Notes: generated from the sequence alone by a model not told the origin. Shown: positions 27,188 to 40,481, counted from the first letter of the stretch. The stretch is 64,000 bases of DNA from Trochalopteron elliotii (GCA_024734555.1 JANPWX010000215.1:422943-486942), one strand, 5' to 3'. Program-made: numbers and translations.

Positions 27188-29483
27188 GAAAACCTTGTTC
27201 AAGGGTTTGGATGATAATAATGCTGGCGCTAATCTTTGATTCTCCTTCAGAGCACTGTAAATCCAGCTTCTCAGTACGTTGTAAAATGTGCATTTTTCTT
27301 CCTTATGAGACTCTTGGCAAACTTTGTGGTTAATACAAAGACATGCAGCAAGTAAGATGTTTTTAAAAACAGCTGAGAAACATCTTTTAACAAAGAGAGA
27401 AAAGGTAAAATTTACTTTAGAGGGTAGTTTTGTATTTTGTTAGTTTCAAAATAACACACTGTTTTCAGAACACAGTTAGTATCTGGTGTCCAGCTACTAT
27501 ATATATTTACATAGTGTTCTTTTGGATTGCAAACCAAGAATAGAGAAGACACCTTGCTTATTTGAATTAAATTTTATTGCCATACCTTATGTAATTTTTA
27601 CTAAATTTTTGACTCCTTGGTGTATGGTGAAATGTAAATCAGTGATCTTCTCAGTCCATTCAATTAATATTTCTCATAACAGGATTGTGTGTCATACCAT
27701 TTGGCAGTGCTTAGTTTAGCTAATGTCCAGATAACATGCTCTGAATGGATTGTATTCTGGCTAAGTAAGTTAGGCATTTAAGTAGAAACCAGTGTGACTA
27801 ATGTGCAATATCAAATTCTCTAGGACTTGCAGTTCTATATATGCTTGAAGAATGCATGCATAAAGCAGAAGCCATTTCATAACCTTGACCTGGGTTGCAT
27901 CACATCATTTTGTGCTGGTGTTTGCACTGGAAGCAGTGCGGGCGACCTCAGCAGCAATGGGTGACTGGTGTTCCCTACTGGAGTGTCCAGTTCTTCGTCA
28001 CACTACCTGAAAGCCTGCTGGGGAGGTTGGCTTCAGCAAGGCCTTTTCACTCTTGTGGGTTCTCCAGCATATGAATGAAATATATATCAGCCCATTTAAA
28101 GGATACCTTCGTGTTTTGGAAGCACACAAACATGTCTAGTTTGAAAGGGTCTTGCACAGGAGGCCAATATCTAAATATCACTACAGGAATGCTCAGAAAC
28201 AGCTCTGCATAGCAAAGGGAAATGACTGCCTGTGATGACTGCTCTAGGCAGAACTGAAAAATTACTTGTTACCTGAATTCTTCAGGACAGGAACCTTTTT
28301 CTTCATATATATAAGTAATATAAAATGTGACTTGTTAAAAACAAAAAAGTGAATACGAACTTTTAAAGATAATTAAAAATAACTGTTTTCATGGGAGCAA
28401 CAGTAGTGGATTAAAATGTGAAACTGAAATAGAAAATCTAGACTCCTTTTACATTTATGTTGTGAACTGATCTTGTCATATTAGGCCCAAGACCTTTTCA
28501 TGAGGGGTTGAGTAAACTGAGACCCAAAGACCACTGGAATTAAGATAAGATCATGGCATTTGTTAAACTGACCTGATACTTTCCTTTGTTTCTGACCCAC
28601 CAGTACTATGTTTATGTCAACCATTTTGGGCTTTCTTTATGATACTGTTTTGACTAGTCAAATAGTATAATAACCTATTAAGACTATTAAGAACCTCACT
28701 GACAATATGCAGAGATTGAGTTTGGTAAAATGATGCTTTCACAGTAAAATAATTCTAATGTAAGTCATCCTTCCTTACTGGAGCCTTGCTTTCAACTATG
28801 GAGTGGGACATGGGAGTTAGCAAAGCTGGTCCTTGCTCCATCACTGTCAGTACATGGTATCTGCTGTGTACAGAAAGGGTTTTGATTTGTGGGTCTGCCC
28901 ATTTAGCACCATTCTAAAAATGTAAGGTTTATGGAGAAAAAAAGATCCAAGATGCTTTGTTCTCACTCTGACTTCTTTCCCTCTTTGAAATTAGTTTTGC
29001 CATGTGATGGTCTTATTTGTGTTTTAAAATGTGTTCACCCAGCTTGGGGGACAATTAAGATGCAAATAGGTGTTCATAAAACTATAATTTGCTAATCGAA
29101 ATAAACATTACTGCATAGTGGTAGACTCTAGGGATTTCTGATTATCATCTGAATGTTGGGAATAGGACAGTGAGTGAGGGATTATTTTTCCCTAAAATGT
29201 GGGAGTGGAGAGAGGCAGAAAGGTCTTTGAAGGTCTAGTTTAATTGATTCCTAGATGTAACCCAGTTTTTCAGCTGGGGCTTTCTGGCTTCCCTTCAGAA
29301 TATGGGAATGATGAAAGACAACCAAATACCAGCACCTCAATAAATAATCCACAAGTTCTTTCTTTCCAAGAGGGAATGTAATAAATTCATGCAGAGTTGA
29401 AGTTAAGAGAAGTTTTTAAGTTTACAGCAGTAACAATTGTAAGGACACACCTGAAGTGTTGTGGGGTGTTCTTTCAGATAAAT

Positions 29484-29544
29484 ATTAACATAAATATGTT
29501 AATAAATAAACATATTTATTAACATAAATATGTTAATAAATAAA
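29484..29544. repeat. 34-bp period near-palindromic tandem repeat
   Basis: ATTAACATAAATATGTTAAT followed by AAATAAA occurs at 29484-29510 and again, identically, at 29518-29544 (period 34). Each copy contains TTAACATA-AA-TATGTTAA, an 8-bp inverted repeat around two bases. The CATATTTATT between copies is itself complementary to AATAAATA(T)G. The whole block can therefore fold into alternative stems. It contains several AATAAA strings, but in an intron far from the gene end. Confidence 0.85.
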
Positions 29545-31071
29545 ACATAAACTGTCTGTTTGGCAGTGTTCTTAGCAAGAGAATATGTCTGTACCAGAAG
29601 ATGTTTATCACTTTTGTTCTGATGCATGCCTAGGGCCCTGGCAAGAAGGAAGACTCCTCTCAAAGTGTTAGCAATGAGCAGCCATAGAAGCTAATACCTC
29701 TTAAAGTGAGAGCTGATGATCTTCATCTTGGAGATAACTATGCTGATTAGAAAAAAAAATGTACAAGATGTTTTAGTGTTTTCCTGAACTTACAGCCTTA
29801 CAGTACTATTGCCCATGTTTTTTTGCTCACAGCTTGGAAAGCTGGAACAGGAGAACTACACAGGCTATCTTCCTGACTTCTCTGCTAGCTTTCCTATTTT
29901 CCCTGTCCTCCAAAGGTACCAGAATCAGTAAGAAAAGTCAAAAGAAATCTTCTCTATCAGCTCTTGCCTTTGCTGTTGCATGTAGCTTTCTGAAGAGCTG
30001 TTAACTACATCTAAAGATGGAGAACTGAGAAAAGGAAAGCCAGGGAAAATAAAGAAATATCTGTAAACTGTAGCTGTAGGAATTCTGTAGTAACAGACAC
30101 ACCAGTATTACAGCAGCCTGGAGAATATTGCTCCTCTTGTGTATTGGATGGTAGCCAGTAAGGTTAGTAGCCGTATGTATCAGTCATTCCTTTTAATAAA
30201 CTTAACCTTCAGAAATTTCACATTATTATCCTGTGACATGATAGTAACAGATCTTGGGAAGTTTATCTTAAGCCTTAGGTATCAGATCATTGTGAGTACG
30301 AACAAAAGCTTCCAAGTGAAGATCCCTTTCAGAGCGTGCAGTACCACTAACCCTTGTGTCCCAGCAGGCTGTGGAGGAGCACGTGTCCTCTGCCACCCAA
30401 GTGCTGGCTGTGACACAGACTGGAGAGATAATTTGTGTCCTTTTTGACTCATTGTTGGCAGGTTAATAGAAGGTTTAGCATTGTTTAGGTTTATCTGTCC
30501 TACCAAATGAAATGTGGGGTTGTGTAAGAAATGACTAGTGCTCAGGTTGCACTCGTTGTTCAAGGCAAAGCCAGTCCTTTCTTTGGGAAGGATGAAGTAT
30601 CTTTTCCCTGGCCAAATGCTCTGGGCAAGAAAACAAAGCACTCACCCACCACCCCACCACTCAAACTGTTCTGTCAGATGGCAAGACCCTCCTGTTCTGG
30701 AACAGCCATGATCTGTGATACTCAGCTTCAGCACAGGTCAGATCTTGAGCAGCACAGCACCCCTAAAAATCAGGGATGCAAACAACCTCCCATTTCACTC
30801 TTAGGATCAGGTGAATACCAAATTAGTGTATAAAGCTTTCAGTGCTCTTCCTTCCCTAATAGCTGTGTAAGCTTTGGAGTTTTCTGGCTGCGTGTTGAAT
30901 ATGGGAGATTAAAAGGAAGAAGTCAGGACTTCATCAAAGTCAGAAATTCCTGTCTGTGTTCGTGGCTCTGACATGACTTATTAAGCAGTTTCCAACACAT
31001 TACTGAATATGTCTGTATGTCTGCTGATACAAAGTAGAAATCCTTGTAACTAACATCTCATTCCTAGAGAT

Positions 31072-31180
31072 CACAGAATCATTGAGTGGTTTGGGTTGGA
31101 AGGAGCCTTAAAGATCATCTCGTTCCAACTCCCTTGCCATTGCCAGGGACACCTTCCACTAGACCAGGTTGCTCAGAGCC
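31072..31180 (-). mobile_element. CR1 LINE 3' end, minus strand
   Basis: Reads as the reverse complement of a CR1 end: CACAGAATCATTGAGTGGTT, TGGGTTGGAAGGAGCCTTAA, AGATCATCTCGTTCCAACTC, then GGGACACCTTCCACTAGACC and AGGTTGCTCAGAGCC. The element's 3' end lies at 31072 and its 5' truncation at about 31180. It is well preserved relative to the other copies and so probably younger. It lies about 1 kb before the UMAD1 terminal exon. Confidence 0.95.
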
Positions 31181-31814
31181 TGTTATCAGGAACATCATTA
31201 TGGGTGCCTAATGAGAGCTATCACTTTGTATAGGATTTTATTTCTATAAATAGTAAAATAAATTAATTTGATTTTTCTAGAGGCAGAGTAAATAGTATTT
31301 TCTTTGTTCTTAAAATGGCAAAAGTGTCAGGATAAATGCTTAGTAAGGTCATATTGGTAGGTCAGGATCAAAGCTTGCAAGTCAATTGGGTTCAACATTA
31401 TTCTCTAAATTGTGTTGACTACTTCTGTATGGCAAGTTTTTTATTTCCTTGTTGGCTTTGGTTCTTGGGTTGGTGGTGTTTTTTTTAAGTTTCAACTGTG
31501 TTTTTCTATAAAGAACATATTTGGTGCTGCATATATTTCCCCATATAATAGAACTTCCCAGCCAGTCATGCAATTCTATTTCACACCAGAAAGGAGCATC
31601 ATTAATCCTTTGAAATAACTGGGATAGGACAGTTCTTTATGATGAAAGTCATGTTTTTCGTGGACAACTTCTGGAAAGGCACAGGGGAACAAAACATGGA
31701 GCTTCATCAGTTTATGAAATTAATTGTATGAAGTAATTTCCTCTAAACAAGACTGAACATAATGACAAAAGGTCCCACGAGCCTTATGGGTTTCATAAAT
31801 GTAGAGTAATGTTG

Positions 31815-31960
31815 GGTAGCCTGTCTGAGTTCAACAAGTGTTTGGACAACACTGTCAGGCACGTGGTGTGACTCTTGAGGCGTTCTGTGCAGGGCCAGGA
31901 GTTGGACTCAATGATCCAAATTTCCCTTCCAACTCAGCATATTCTGTGTTTCTGTGATCT
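31815..31960 (+). mobile_element. CR1 LINE 3' end, plus strand
   Basis: Sense-strand CR1 3' end. It shows CTGAGTTCAACAAGTGTTTG, GACAACACTGTCAGGCACGT, GGCCAGGAGTTGGACTCAAT, CCCTTCCAACTCAGCATATT and a CTGTGTTTCTGTGATC tail. The 5' limit is uncertain; weak similarity may reach back to about 31750. It ends 250 bp before the UMAD1 terminal-exon acceptor. It is from a different 3'-end type than the copy at 31072. Confidence 0.88.
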
Positions 31961-32210
31961 CAGTAATCATTACAAAGTGTCTTATTTTTGTTTTAGCCTT
32001 AATTCTGGTTGGCCTGAGCCAAAGAATTATATCAACATGTATTAAAAACTGCTATTTTAGGTCTACCTAAACTGAACTCTGAAACTGCTTTTATTTATTG
32101 GTTTGGGGTTTTTTTGTTTCCCTTTATTAGTAGGTCCTTGTGGTTCTAAGTACAAAGCCATAGCTGCCTGATTTGTAGTGTGTAAATTTCTGTTGTTCTG
32201 TTCTCTTTAG

Positions 32211-32468
<258 letters not shown>

Positions 32469-33975
32469 GGTTCTCTTTATTTTTTCTGCCTCTGTCAAGG
32501 AACAAGTCTTAAAGTGAAGATAAAGACTTATTTTAATTGACTTAATATTTTGGGGGCCTGGCGCTGGTATATCAAATGGATAATTTTTCACAACTGTGAT
32601 ATATTTCTTAGCTTTAAGTGAACTACAACTTAGTACATTAAATATTCCATTTATTTCCAAAGAAATCAAGCAAAAGTGTTTCAGCCTCAGCAGGAGACTG
32701 GCTGCTGGTATCTACTTCCAGTAGGTAGGCTGCAGACACAAACATTTCATAACTTTAAGAGGAAGTCTGTGTCTCAAGTCTTTTGTTATTTTGATTAGTT
32801 ACAAAACACATAGATCCTGTTACGCATATTAAGATCACCTCTTGATTTTGTACAGATAGAAACCAATATTAATGCTAAAGCAATGCTGCTCTGCACTACT
32901 GGACAGAGAGCTTTTCAATGAAGCCAAGTTTTAAAACTCAGTTAATTACAAGCCCATAAGTAATCATTAAGACTTAATAGAATTGGTTAAACTTAACCAA
33001 TTTCAAAGTGAAAATCAGTTGTTTCCTTCCCTTTTCCAGTAGATGGTATTTTGTCTGTCTCATTTTGTGCCTGCCTGGAGAAGTTGTCCCCGCCTGCATG
33101 TTGGCTGCTGTTTGTTCTCATTACCACATGTGTTCCTGATTTATATACAGATCAGCTTTTCCATTTTAACCTCTTTGCCCCCTGAAGAAGGAAATCTCAG
33201 GACACGTACTTTTAATGGTCACACCCTTCTTTTTTTAATTTGTGTGCCAGAGGTACAGATGGCAATGTTTAACAACAGGAAAACATTACATTGTTTCTTA
33301 TCCAACTAAATTAAACTGCTAAATACCTAAACATGCGTTCTCACAGACCACTGTGTCCCCACTCACAAGCTTTGAGCATGTTTTTGCCAACTAAGACCAG
33401 AGCTGCTGTTCCACCAGCAACAGCTTTCTGATGTCACATCACAATTTGTGATGAATAATGATCTGTGGCACACACTTGTTTTCTCTCTTGGGGTGCAATA
33501 CGTATATTGTGCTAAATGTTGGTGGATATTTTCCTGTATTTTTTATGCTTTTACACTCTTGTGGTAGCTTAAAGTACATATATTTTCAGACTTGGATTCT
33601 CTTACAGTATTTGCAATAAATACTGTAAAATGATGAAGAAATTACATTGTGAATATGTCTTAGGTTGTTAAATATTCATGGTTTAGATACTTTTAAATGT
33701 GCATATTTAGTATTTTTGACAGCTATGTTCTTAAATGTTTTGAAGTTATTGTTTCAAGGGGAGTATCTGTGCTGCATCCAATAAAAAGAAGCCAAGTAAT
33801 AACGAGTTATTTTTTTATATGTGAGAGTTATTATGTAGTTTCACCTATATTGTTTACTACAACTCTGACCATTCAGCTTTCATGGGAACTTGAACTTGGA
33901 AATTCAGTTCAAAAATCTTTTCAGTGTAATTTAAAAATTAGTGTCCTTCTAATAAAATATACCACACTCATCTGA
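32469..33975 (+). other. UMAD1: Inferred UMAD1 3'UTR
   Basis: Non-coding sequence after the UMAD1 stop. Candidate polyadenylation hexamers occur at 32637 (ATTAAA), 33615 (AATAAA), 33780 (AATAAA) and 33951 (AATAAA). The last is followed by a GT-rich stretch (about 33980-34010), the arrangement expected for cleavage. The end point is therefore inferred; shorter isoforms using the earlier signals are possible. Confidence 0.5.
33951..33956 (+). terminator. UMAD1: Candidate UMAD1 polyadenylation signal AATAAA
   Basis: Canonical AATAAA with TCTGTGTGCTGTGTTGGTG about 25 nt downstream as a GT-rich element. It is the best-formed of the hexamers after the UMAD1 stop. Not proven without transcript data. 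Confidence 0.5.
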
Positions 33976-36900
33976 TGGATTCTGTGTGCTGTGTTGGTGA
34001 CTTGCAGTGGTTTAGGTGGCATCCATGACACTGCTTGGAGAATAGTGTGGCTGAGAACTGAGAAGTACTTAGGCCTCCTAGAAGAAAGAATTAATTTTAT
34101 GAAGTTGTTCAGAACTGTTTTGTTTTCAGAGTTTTTTAGTTAATGCATACCCAAAGCACTAAAACAATTTTAATGATTTTATATCCAGCACTTAAAAATC
34201 TGATCATTCTGCAAATAGCATGTTTCCATTCAAGCCGTCCATTTTGAATCTGAAATGTTTCTGCAGTTCAGCTGGTCTAGTAGCAGAGCTGTAAAACACA
34301 GCTGAACACCAAACAAACTCACAATACTGGTTCTTCCTTTGCTAGCTGACTAGGCATGTAATTTTTTGCAATAATCTTTTGCCTAAAGTTAGGCAATTTA
34401 TCTAAAATAATTACATCTTGTCAGATTTGAGCTCTGTTGCACTCACAGGTGTCCTTTCAAAAGGAAAGGAGCAGCAAAGGAGAGTAGGGAGAAGGTTGTA
34501 TTCACCATGATGAGAAATGTGGACAGTAGGTTTAAATATTTGGTCTTCATCCTTAATTGTCTCCTGTGAAGGGTAAAATTTACACCCAGCAAAGTACCAC
34601 TAATGAGCAAGGGTACTGGGAATGTGTCTCCTGACTGCCCTCCCTTTAGCAAAAGCTGAGGCTCAAACCTCTCCCTTGCTTGAGATCATCCCTAAAATTG
34701 GATTGATGCCTTATGGCACACGTTCAAAGGTAAATCAGAGAACAACTGCCTCCAAAGCAGCCTGACAGAAGGCTGACTGGGAGATGGTCCCTGCAGACAA
34801 CTCCCTGGTGACAAAGTCAAAAATGGAACCAGACAATGTTGTGTCCGGCAGGTCAGTCAAGGTAGTGATTAAAGATCCAGTTTCTGCTGTTTCTGTAAAG
34901 TGTGATCCAAACCCTGATATGACAGTCAGCAGGTATACACTTGTGTGGTCACAGAGGAGAGGGTTTCACCCTAAAGCACCTAAAGGAGATATTCAAAGAG
35001 CATATTCACCACAGCAATTACAGTATCTCAAAATAACACACAGTTTATTGCATTTTTAGCTGGAGAACCTGTTATGTTCACAAAAGCACTAAAGCAGCCT
35101 CCTGGGCAGGATGAGCGGGTTGTTGTGTACAATAGCATAAAACTGAAGCTTGAGAAACTGCCCTCCTCCCCACAACCACCCTTTTGTTATGACATGATAA
35201 TTCATCTTGCTTTGAGTTTTCTCTGCTCAGCCTAGTGACTAGGGAGAGGAACCAGAAGTGCAACTCCTAGGGGTAACTCCTTCCCTTCCTGAGTAACTGC
35301 AACTCTTCTGCCGATGACAGGGCAATTCCAGATCTACAGATTTCTTTTTGACGCCAGACACTGTACAACAACAAAGAGGCAGAATATCCTCCTTAAATTC
35401 CAAAGGTAGACTCCTGTTTGGTGCTGTAGGAAGACAAAGGTTTAGTAACTAAGCCAAGCTGAGTTCATTCAGCCTACCCTGCTGTGCTGCAGCTTTTCAT
35501 CAACATTAAACCTGGCTTTCTGTAACGAGCTCACAAAATTAGAAAGCCATGTGTGTTAGGCCTGACTTATTCCCATCAATATGTCAAATTCCTTAAACTA
35601 AGAAAATACTTTTAACTCCTTGTATCTTCCATTGAAACTGTATTCTTTCTTTACCAGTAGATATTTATGTACTTTGAGTCTCCTAGAGAATTACTACCTC
35701 TTGTTTTCAATGTCCTTCTGAGAGATGAGTTCCCACAGACCCTTTCCTAACTGTCCTGCCTGAATCACAGCCATGGAAACTGAATGAAGATGGTAAGAAT
35801 ATGATGACACTATCATACTGGGTGATCTGAATCAGGACATAAATCAGTATCATGTTGCATGGTCCTTTTTGTGTACATCTAGTAGACAACACAATAGTGC
35901 CCAATGCCTCTGTACACGAACATAAGTAGTGGGACATTAACAGTGCATCACATACTCACTTGAACATTTTGGAACAGATACTTCTTTTTATTCTGCAGCC
36001 TTCCATGAAGTATTCTTTTTCAAAAAACAGTCAGTGAATATGTAATTAAAGTCTACTTTCTGATGAAGTATCGAAGTAGCTCAAAGAGCTTTGTTGTATC
36101 ACAGCTCAGTGTTTTCTACCTTCTACAGAAGCAAAAGTCTGCCTGTGTTGTTCATAAAATGAACCAGAAGTTGTAAAGCTTTCAGCAGGTTATGATGAGA
36201 TGTTGGAGAAGCCTTTTGTTAATTCCGTAGCAAAAGAGAGTATCTAGTGATGGAAGTGGAAGTTATGGTGACCCCAGAAGGATGCAGCAGCTGTAGACCA
36301 GAGACAAGAGAGGGCTTAGTTCTGCTAGCCAATTCAATTCACTTTTCCTTGCTGCAAAGATAAAATAAACTCTTGAGATCAAAGATCTAATTTACAAGGC
36401 TGTCCTCTCAAGTCAGTTGACACATGTACTTCAATAACAGAACATGAAAGAAACTGCTCACAAGCAAACAAAAAAAAAGATGAGCCTTGATTATAAACAT
36501 CCTTCATCCAGCTCTTTGTGGCTATCAGCATTATGGTTAAAGTAGCCTCTCACGTCCAAACGTTCATGTAAGTGTTCTGGGAGGTCAGCTTTGAGCATCC
36601 ATCTCAATCTCACTGGAAAAGAAGCAGATGGGCTCAGAAAACAAAGCCCCAGGTGGAATAGCCCATGATAGAGAGATGGGAATTATTTATTTAAAGCAAC
36701 TGATACTAGTAGAACTTTAATCTGGCCTTGTGTCAGCCTTTTTATGAAGAGTTCTGTTATTTGTCTGTTTTCCTTAAGAAAATGAAGCAACATGTGACAT
36801 ATTGTGAGCTGTAGTATAATTTCATTTTTCAGCTGTTTTTAAAAACTACTGGTGCATCTGCTTGGCTTATTCTGCCCTTAAAGGTGCTTCTGGATTCCTG

Positions 36901-37538
36901 CATTTTGTTCCTTTAGATTCCTCTGAGTTTGTCTATGTTATGTTTAGATAGGGCTTATGTTGAAGACTTAATATTTGTCTTATCAGTTTATTCAAAGGAT
37001 CTTTTTGTTGTTATTATTTGACTTTTATGTCTTCTGCAGTTTGGCTAGTTCTCCTTCAGTTGTCTCTCAAATAAAAAACATTTACACTTCTCCCTCTATT
37101 TGTCAGGGTGGAATAGAACATATGCATTAAATTTATCCCAGAAAGGACTGCCAAATTTTATTTCAAGTAATAGTACAGTACTTGCAGGTATTACATATTA
37201 ATCATAGTATAATTATGGCTAAAAGTGGACACATGGGGTTAATGTTCTCTATCTTTTAATGTAGTTCAATTCATGTTGTAATTTAACTTCTGTTTTGGGG
37301 GCAAAGTAGGAAGGTGTTGTAATGGCAATTGATACTGGGTTAATAGAGGAATTTGAACTTCCTTTTTACCAGATGTAGTTTGCAGTATATGCACCTACCC
37401 AATGATCAAGTTAAAACAACTGCTTCAAAACTAGAAGTTGCCATGCTGTTGTTAAATGGCATCAATTGATTGAGAAATGGAAATGCAATGTTTTGCTGTA
37501 GATCTCTCAAATGCTTTACAGTACAAGTCGGTATTATA

Positions 37539-37587
37539 TCAATGTATGATATTAAGATTCGTCTTGAATCTTAATATCATACATTGA
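37539..37587. repeat. Perfect 22-bp inverted repeat (hairpin, 5-nt loop)
   Basis: The left arm at 37539-37560 begins TCAATGTATGATATTAAG and is followed by the loop GTCTT. The right arm at 37566-37587 begins GAATCTTAATATCATACA and is the exact reverse complement of the left arm over 22 bases. A perfect stem this long is not expected by chance in 64 kb. It could be a templated inversion duplication, a small foldback element, an assembly or read foldback artefact, or less likely a small-RNA hairpin. No terminal target-site duplication is visible. Confidence 0.95.
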
Positions 37588-38848
37588 AGACAAATTTTAA
37601 TCCCAGGACAGCTGTAGAAAATAGAGTGAGTGAATAAATGAAAATGGCTGACATATTTTTGTTTAGTTAGAGGCTAGCTAGCTAGATTATGTCATGTTGC
37701 AGTTACTCCCATAATAAATTTTGTGTAACACTGTTGTTATAGCTATTGATTTGTACAAATCTGAGAGAAACTGTAGGGATAAAGCCATTTTCCAGGTTTT
37801 GTCCAAAACTGTTCACCTTCATTTTTAAGACTTCTGAGTCTTCTCAAACTCTAAGACTTCACCACCAGCTCTGATGGCTGTCTCTTCTTCCAAAGAAAGC
37901 TACACCCTATTTTAGAAACATCAGTACCTGGGAGACACTCTGCTCCATCCAGCTGGGACTGACAGAGGATTTCCAGCACGAGGCATATCCTGGTGGACAG
38001 ACATCTTCAGGATGGTACTCCTTAAAGAAAAGAATGTTGCACACAGATACCCTGCAGGTAAAAGCAATGCAGACCTGACCAATTTCCACTCCTGTCTCCT
38101 ACATGACCAGCCCATGATCACGGACACCTGACACAGCTCCTCTAAGCATGAGAGGTGCTGCTGAAGTCAAACTCTGTCTTCTTGGAAAACAATTTGCCTT
38201 TTTTTAAACTGAGCAAATTCATCTTCTGGTGATCTGCCAGTCGTAGCAGTTTGCCTGTGCTATTTCACCCTGCCTAAACCAGAAGGGGAGATCTCAGACA
38301 TGATGCTAAAGGCTATCTGCTAGAATAGGAAGTCATCGCAAGACTGATCTATTCACCACAGATATCAAAAAGAAGTCAGATAAGACTTACTCTGCAAGGA
38401 TCCCCTGTAGCAGTGGAAGTCTCTGGCTGTGTATAAGGTTACATGCACAGAGTCTCAAAAGATTACTTTTTGCTGTTAGATTGGGTTTTATAGTCTTCAT
38501 GGCACAGAGCAAGAAAAGTGTTCCCAGTGTGTCCTTGGCAACAGCAGCTCAGCTGTACGAAGATTAATTTTCTCCTATATAGTTAGAAAGAATAAAAATC
38601 ACCTACTACACCCCTCTTAAACAGATGAGGTAATTCAGCTGAAGGATAAAATCTTACTTGGAAATTTACAAGTAGGTTGTTCTGGTTTTAGATAAACTGC
38701 AATTAACTGAACGAGGCCTTTCTGGTACCTTCTGTCTCATCTTGCTTCAAAGAGTTATTCTGGCTTGTGCACAAACTATCTGCTCCCTGAAAGAAATGAT
38801 GAAGACAACGTGAAAAAGTTCTCCTTTGAAACATCATCCATTTCTGAT

Positions 38849-38903
38849 ATATCATTGTAGCCTGGAGATCACTTCTGGTAATATCATTGTAGCCTGGAGG
38901 TCA
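38849..38903. repeat. 32-bp tandem duplication
   Basis: ATATCATTGTAGCCTGGAGA at 38849 recurs as ATATCATTGTAGCCTGGAGG at 38881, a period of 32 with one mismatch across 23 bases. It is a recent local duplication in intergenic DNA. Confidence 0.85.
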
Positions 38904-40407
38904 TGACCCTTTTGTCATTTGTCTCTTTTAGGATTTACACTGAAATTGATATCAAAACAGGTAATGTGTGCAGAACAATCTCAGCAAACTGGATCAGTGT
39001 AGGCTTTGCCAGAGCAACACAAGAGGAGAGAAGGCATCCCCACAGTGAGATTTAGTGTAGAGCACTGGTGACATTGGAAATTGGAATATCCTAAGCTTTT
39101 GATCACAGAGAAAAAAAAAAGATGACAATTTGGCAGTCTGCTTTTATATTTAAAAGTAACAAGGGTCTACTTTGCAATAGCTGACAGAAATGCTTTTGAG
39201 AACACAGTAACAAAGCAACACTTGGCTTGCTCTATTTACCTTTTCCCCTTGTATGTATCTATTGATCATAAAACTCCTCTGGCCTAGAGAAAGCCTCTTC
39301 CACAGTGTTTATTACATTATTAAGATGATGAAATTTGAGGTAAACAAAGAGGAGGAATGATTCTTATCTGAGGATTTCCTGCCTTGAGCCTTTTGTCCCA
39401 GATACATCCAACGTGGCATTCTAGGTGCCTTTCCTAAATGCCTGATGGTGTGCTGGCTCAGGCCAGGCCAGAAGTCTGAGCAGGGAATTTCTCAGACACA
39501 AGTCTTTTCTCTTCTCTGCTTCCTCCATGCTGATGTGCTTAATTACAATCCCAGTCATCCTAGTTTCCATCTGCTGAGAGGAGGGATGGGAAAGAGGAGC
39601 TCTTTGTCCACAATTAAGATGAGAATAACCCTCTGGCTTGTCCCTCAGATGCAGGGAGCCAGCTGCTGCCAGAGACAGCTCCAGCAGCATGCCTGGAACA
39701 GGACAAAGTTATCTATCTCAGCTTTTTTGTCCTTCTTCTCTCCCTATGAATTATGTCTGCAGAGATCAGAACTGTCGCTAGCAGTGGAAGGCTGTATTAT
39801 AAATGGGAATTAATTCACTTTTAAATAAGTATTTTGATTTGTTCAAAGTGTTTAAAACCTGATGATGTGGTCTAGGGAAGGTTCAGTGGGCTGTTTCTTT
39901 GCTCCAAATATAATAAAAGAGCTGGTCTGTTGCCAGCCATGGAGGAGGGAGGAGGAGGAAATTAGAATATGCAGCATTTAAGGAAAAAGTCAGATAAAAA
40001 TAAAACTTAATTCTGTAGATACAGTTTTATTCATGAATTGAACTGCAGTTCAGAGAAGGGAGATGTAGAGGAAGTTAATTTATAATGACCACATCCTAAA
40101 ATGGATTGAGGTGGATTTCAGAACATACTGCTTAGTTGTAGGCCAGCAGTCAGAGTTTTTCAATCTGCTGCTTCCTCCAAATGTGTGAAAAAACAGCCTT
40201 GTGGGTTCATATAACTGCTCAGTTGCCAGTTGGTGCCTACATCTTGCCCTCAGCACAGTGATAGTTTATGCACAGACAAAAAAAGAAGTTCTAGAAGGGA
40301 AAAGAGATTTTTATATGAACTTGTATTTCAGTACAGTTATTTTTTACACCATCATGATTAAGAACAGGATTTGTCCTAAAGATCATAGCAAAATTAATGT
40401 AAAGGGT

Positions 40408-40481
40408 GCATATATATAGAGAGAGAATGTAGATATATGTTATGTATGTGTCTATATATCTAGGTATAGATAGATATACAA
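40408..40481. repeat. Degenerate TA/GA/GATA microsatellite
   Basis: A run made of TATATA, GAGAGAGA, TATGTATGTG, TATATATC and GATAGATATA blocks. It is an interrupted and probably old simple-repeat locus in intergenic DNA. Confidence 0.75.

Larger units (their letters stand above)
15101..32210 (+). other. UMAD1: UMAD1 last intron (17.1 kb), non-coding
   Basis: A phase-0 intron running from the GTAGGA donor at 15101 to a pyrimidine-rich acceptor (TTCTGTTCTCTTTAG) ending at 32210. It holds three CR1 ends (26469, 31072 and 31815), several T16-T18 tracts (19527, 20651, 22681), a diverged direct duplication (25181 and 27110) and an AT-rich near-palindromic tandem repeat (29484-29544). No further exon, tRNA, snRNA or snoRNA could be supported. 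Open frames in it are short and have no recognisable domains; the 115-residue one around 26248-26595 is partly CR1. Confidence 0.8.
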
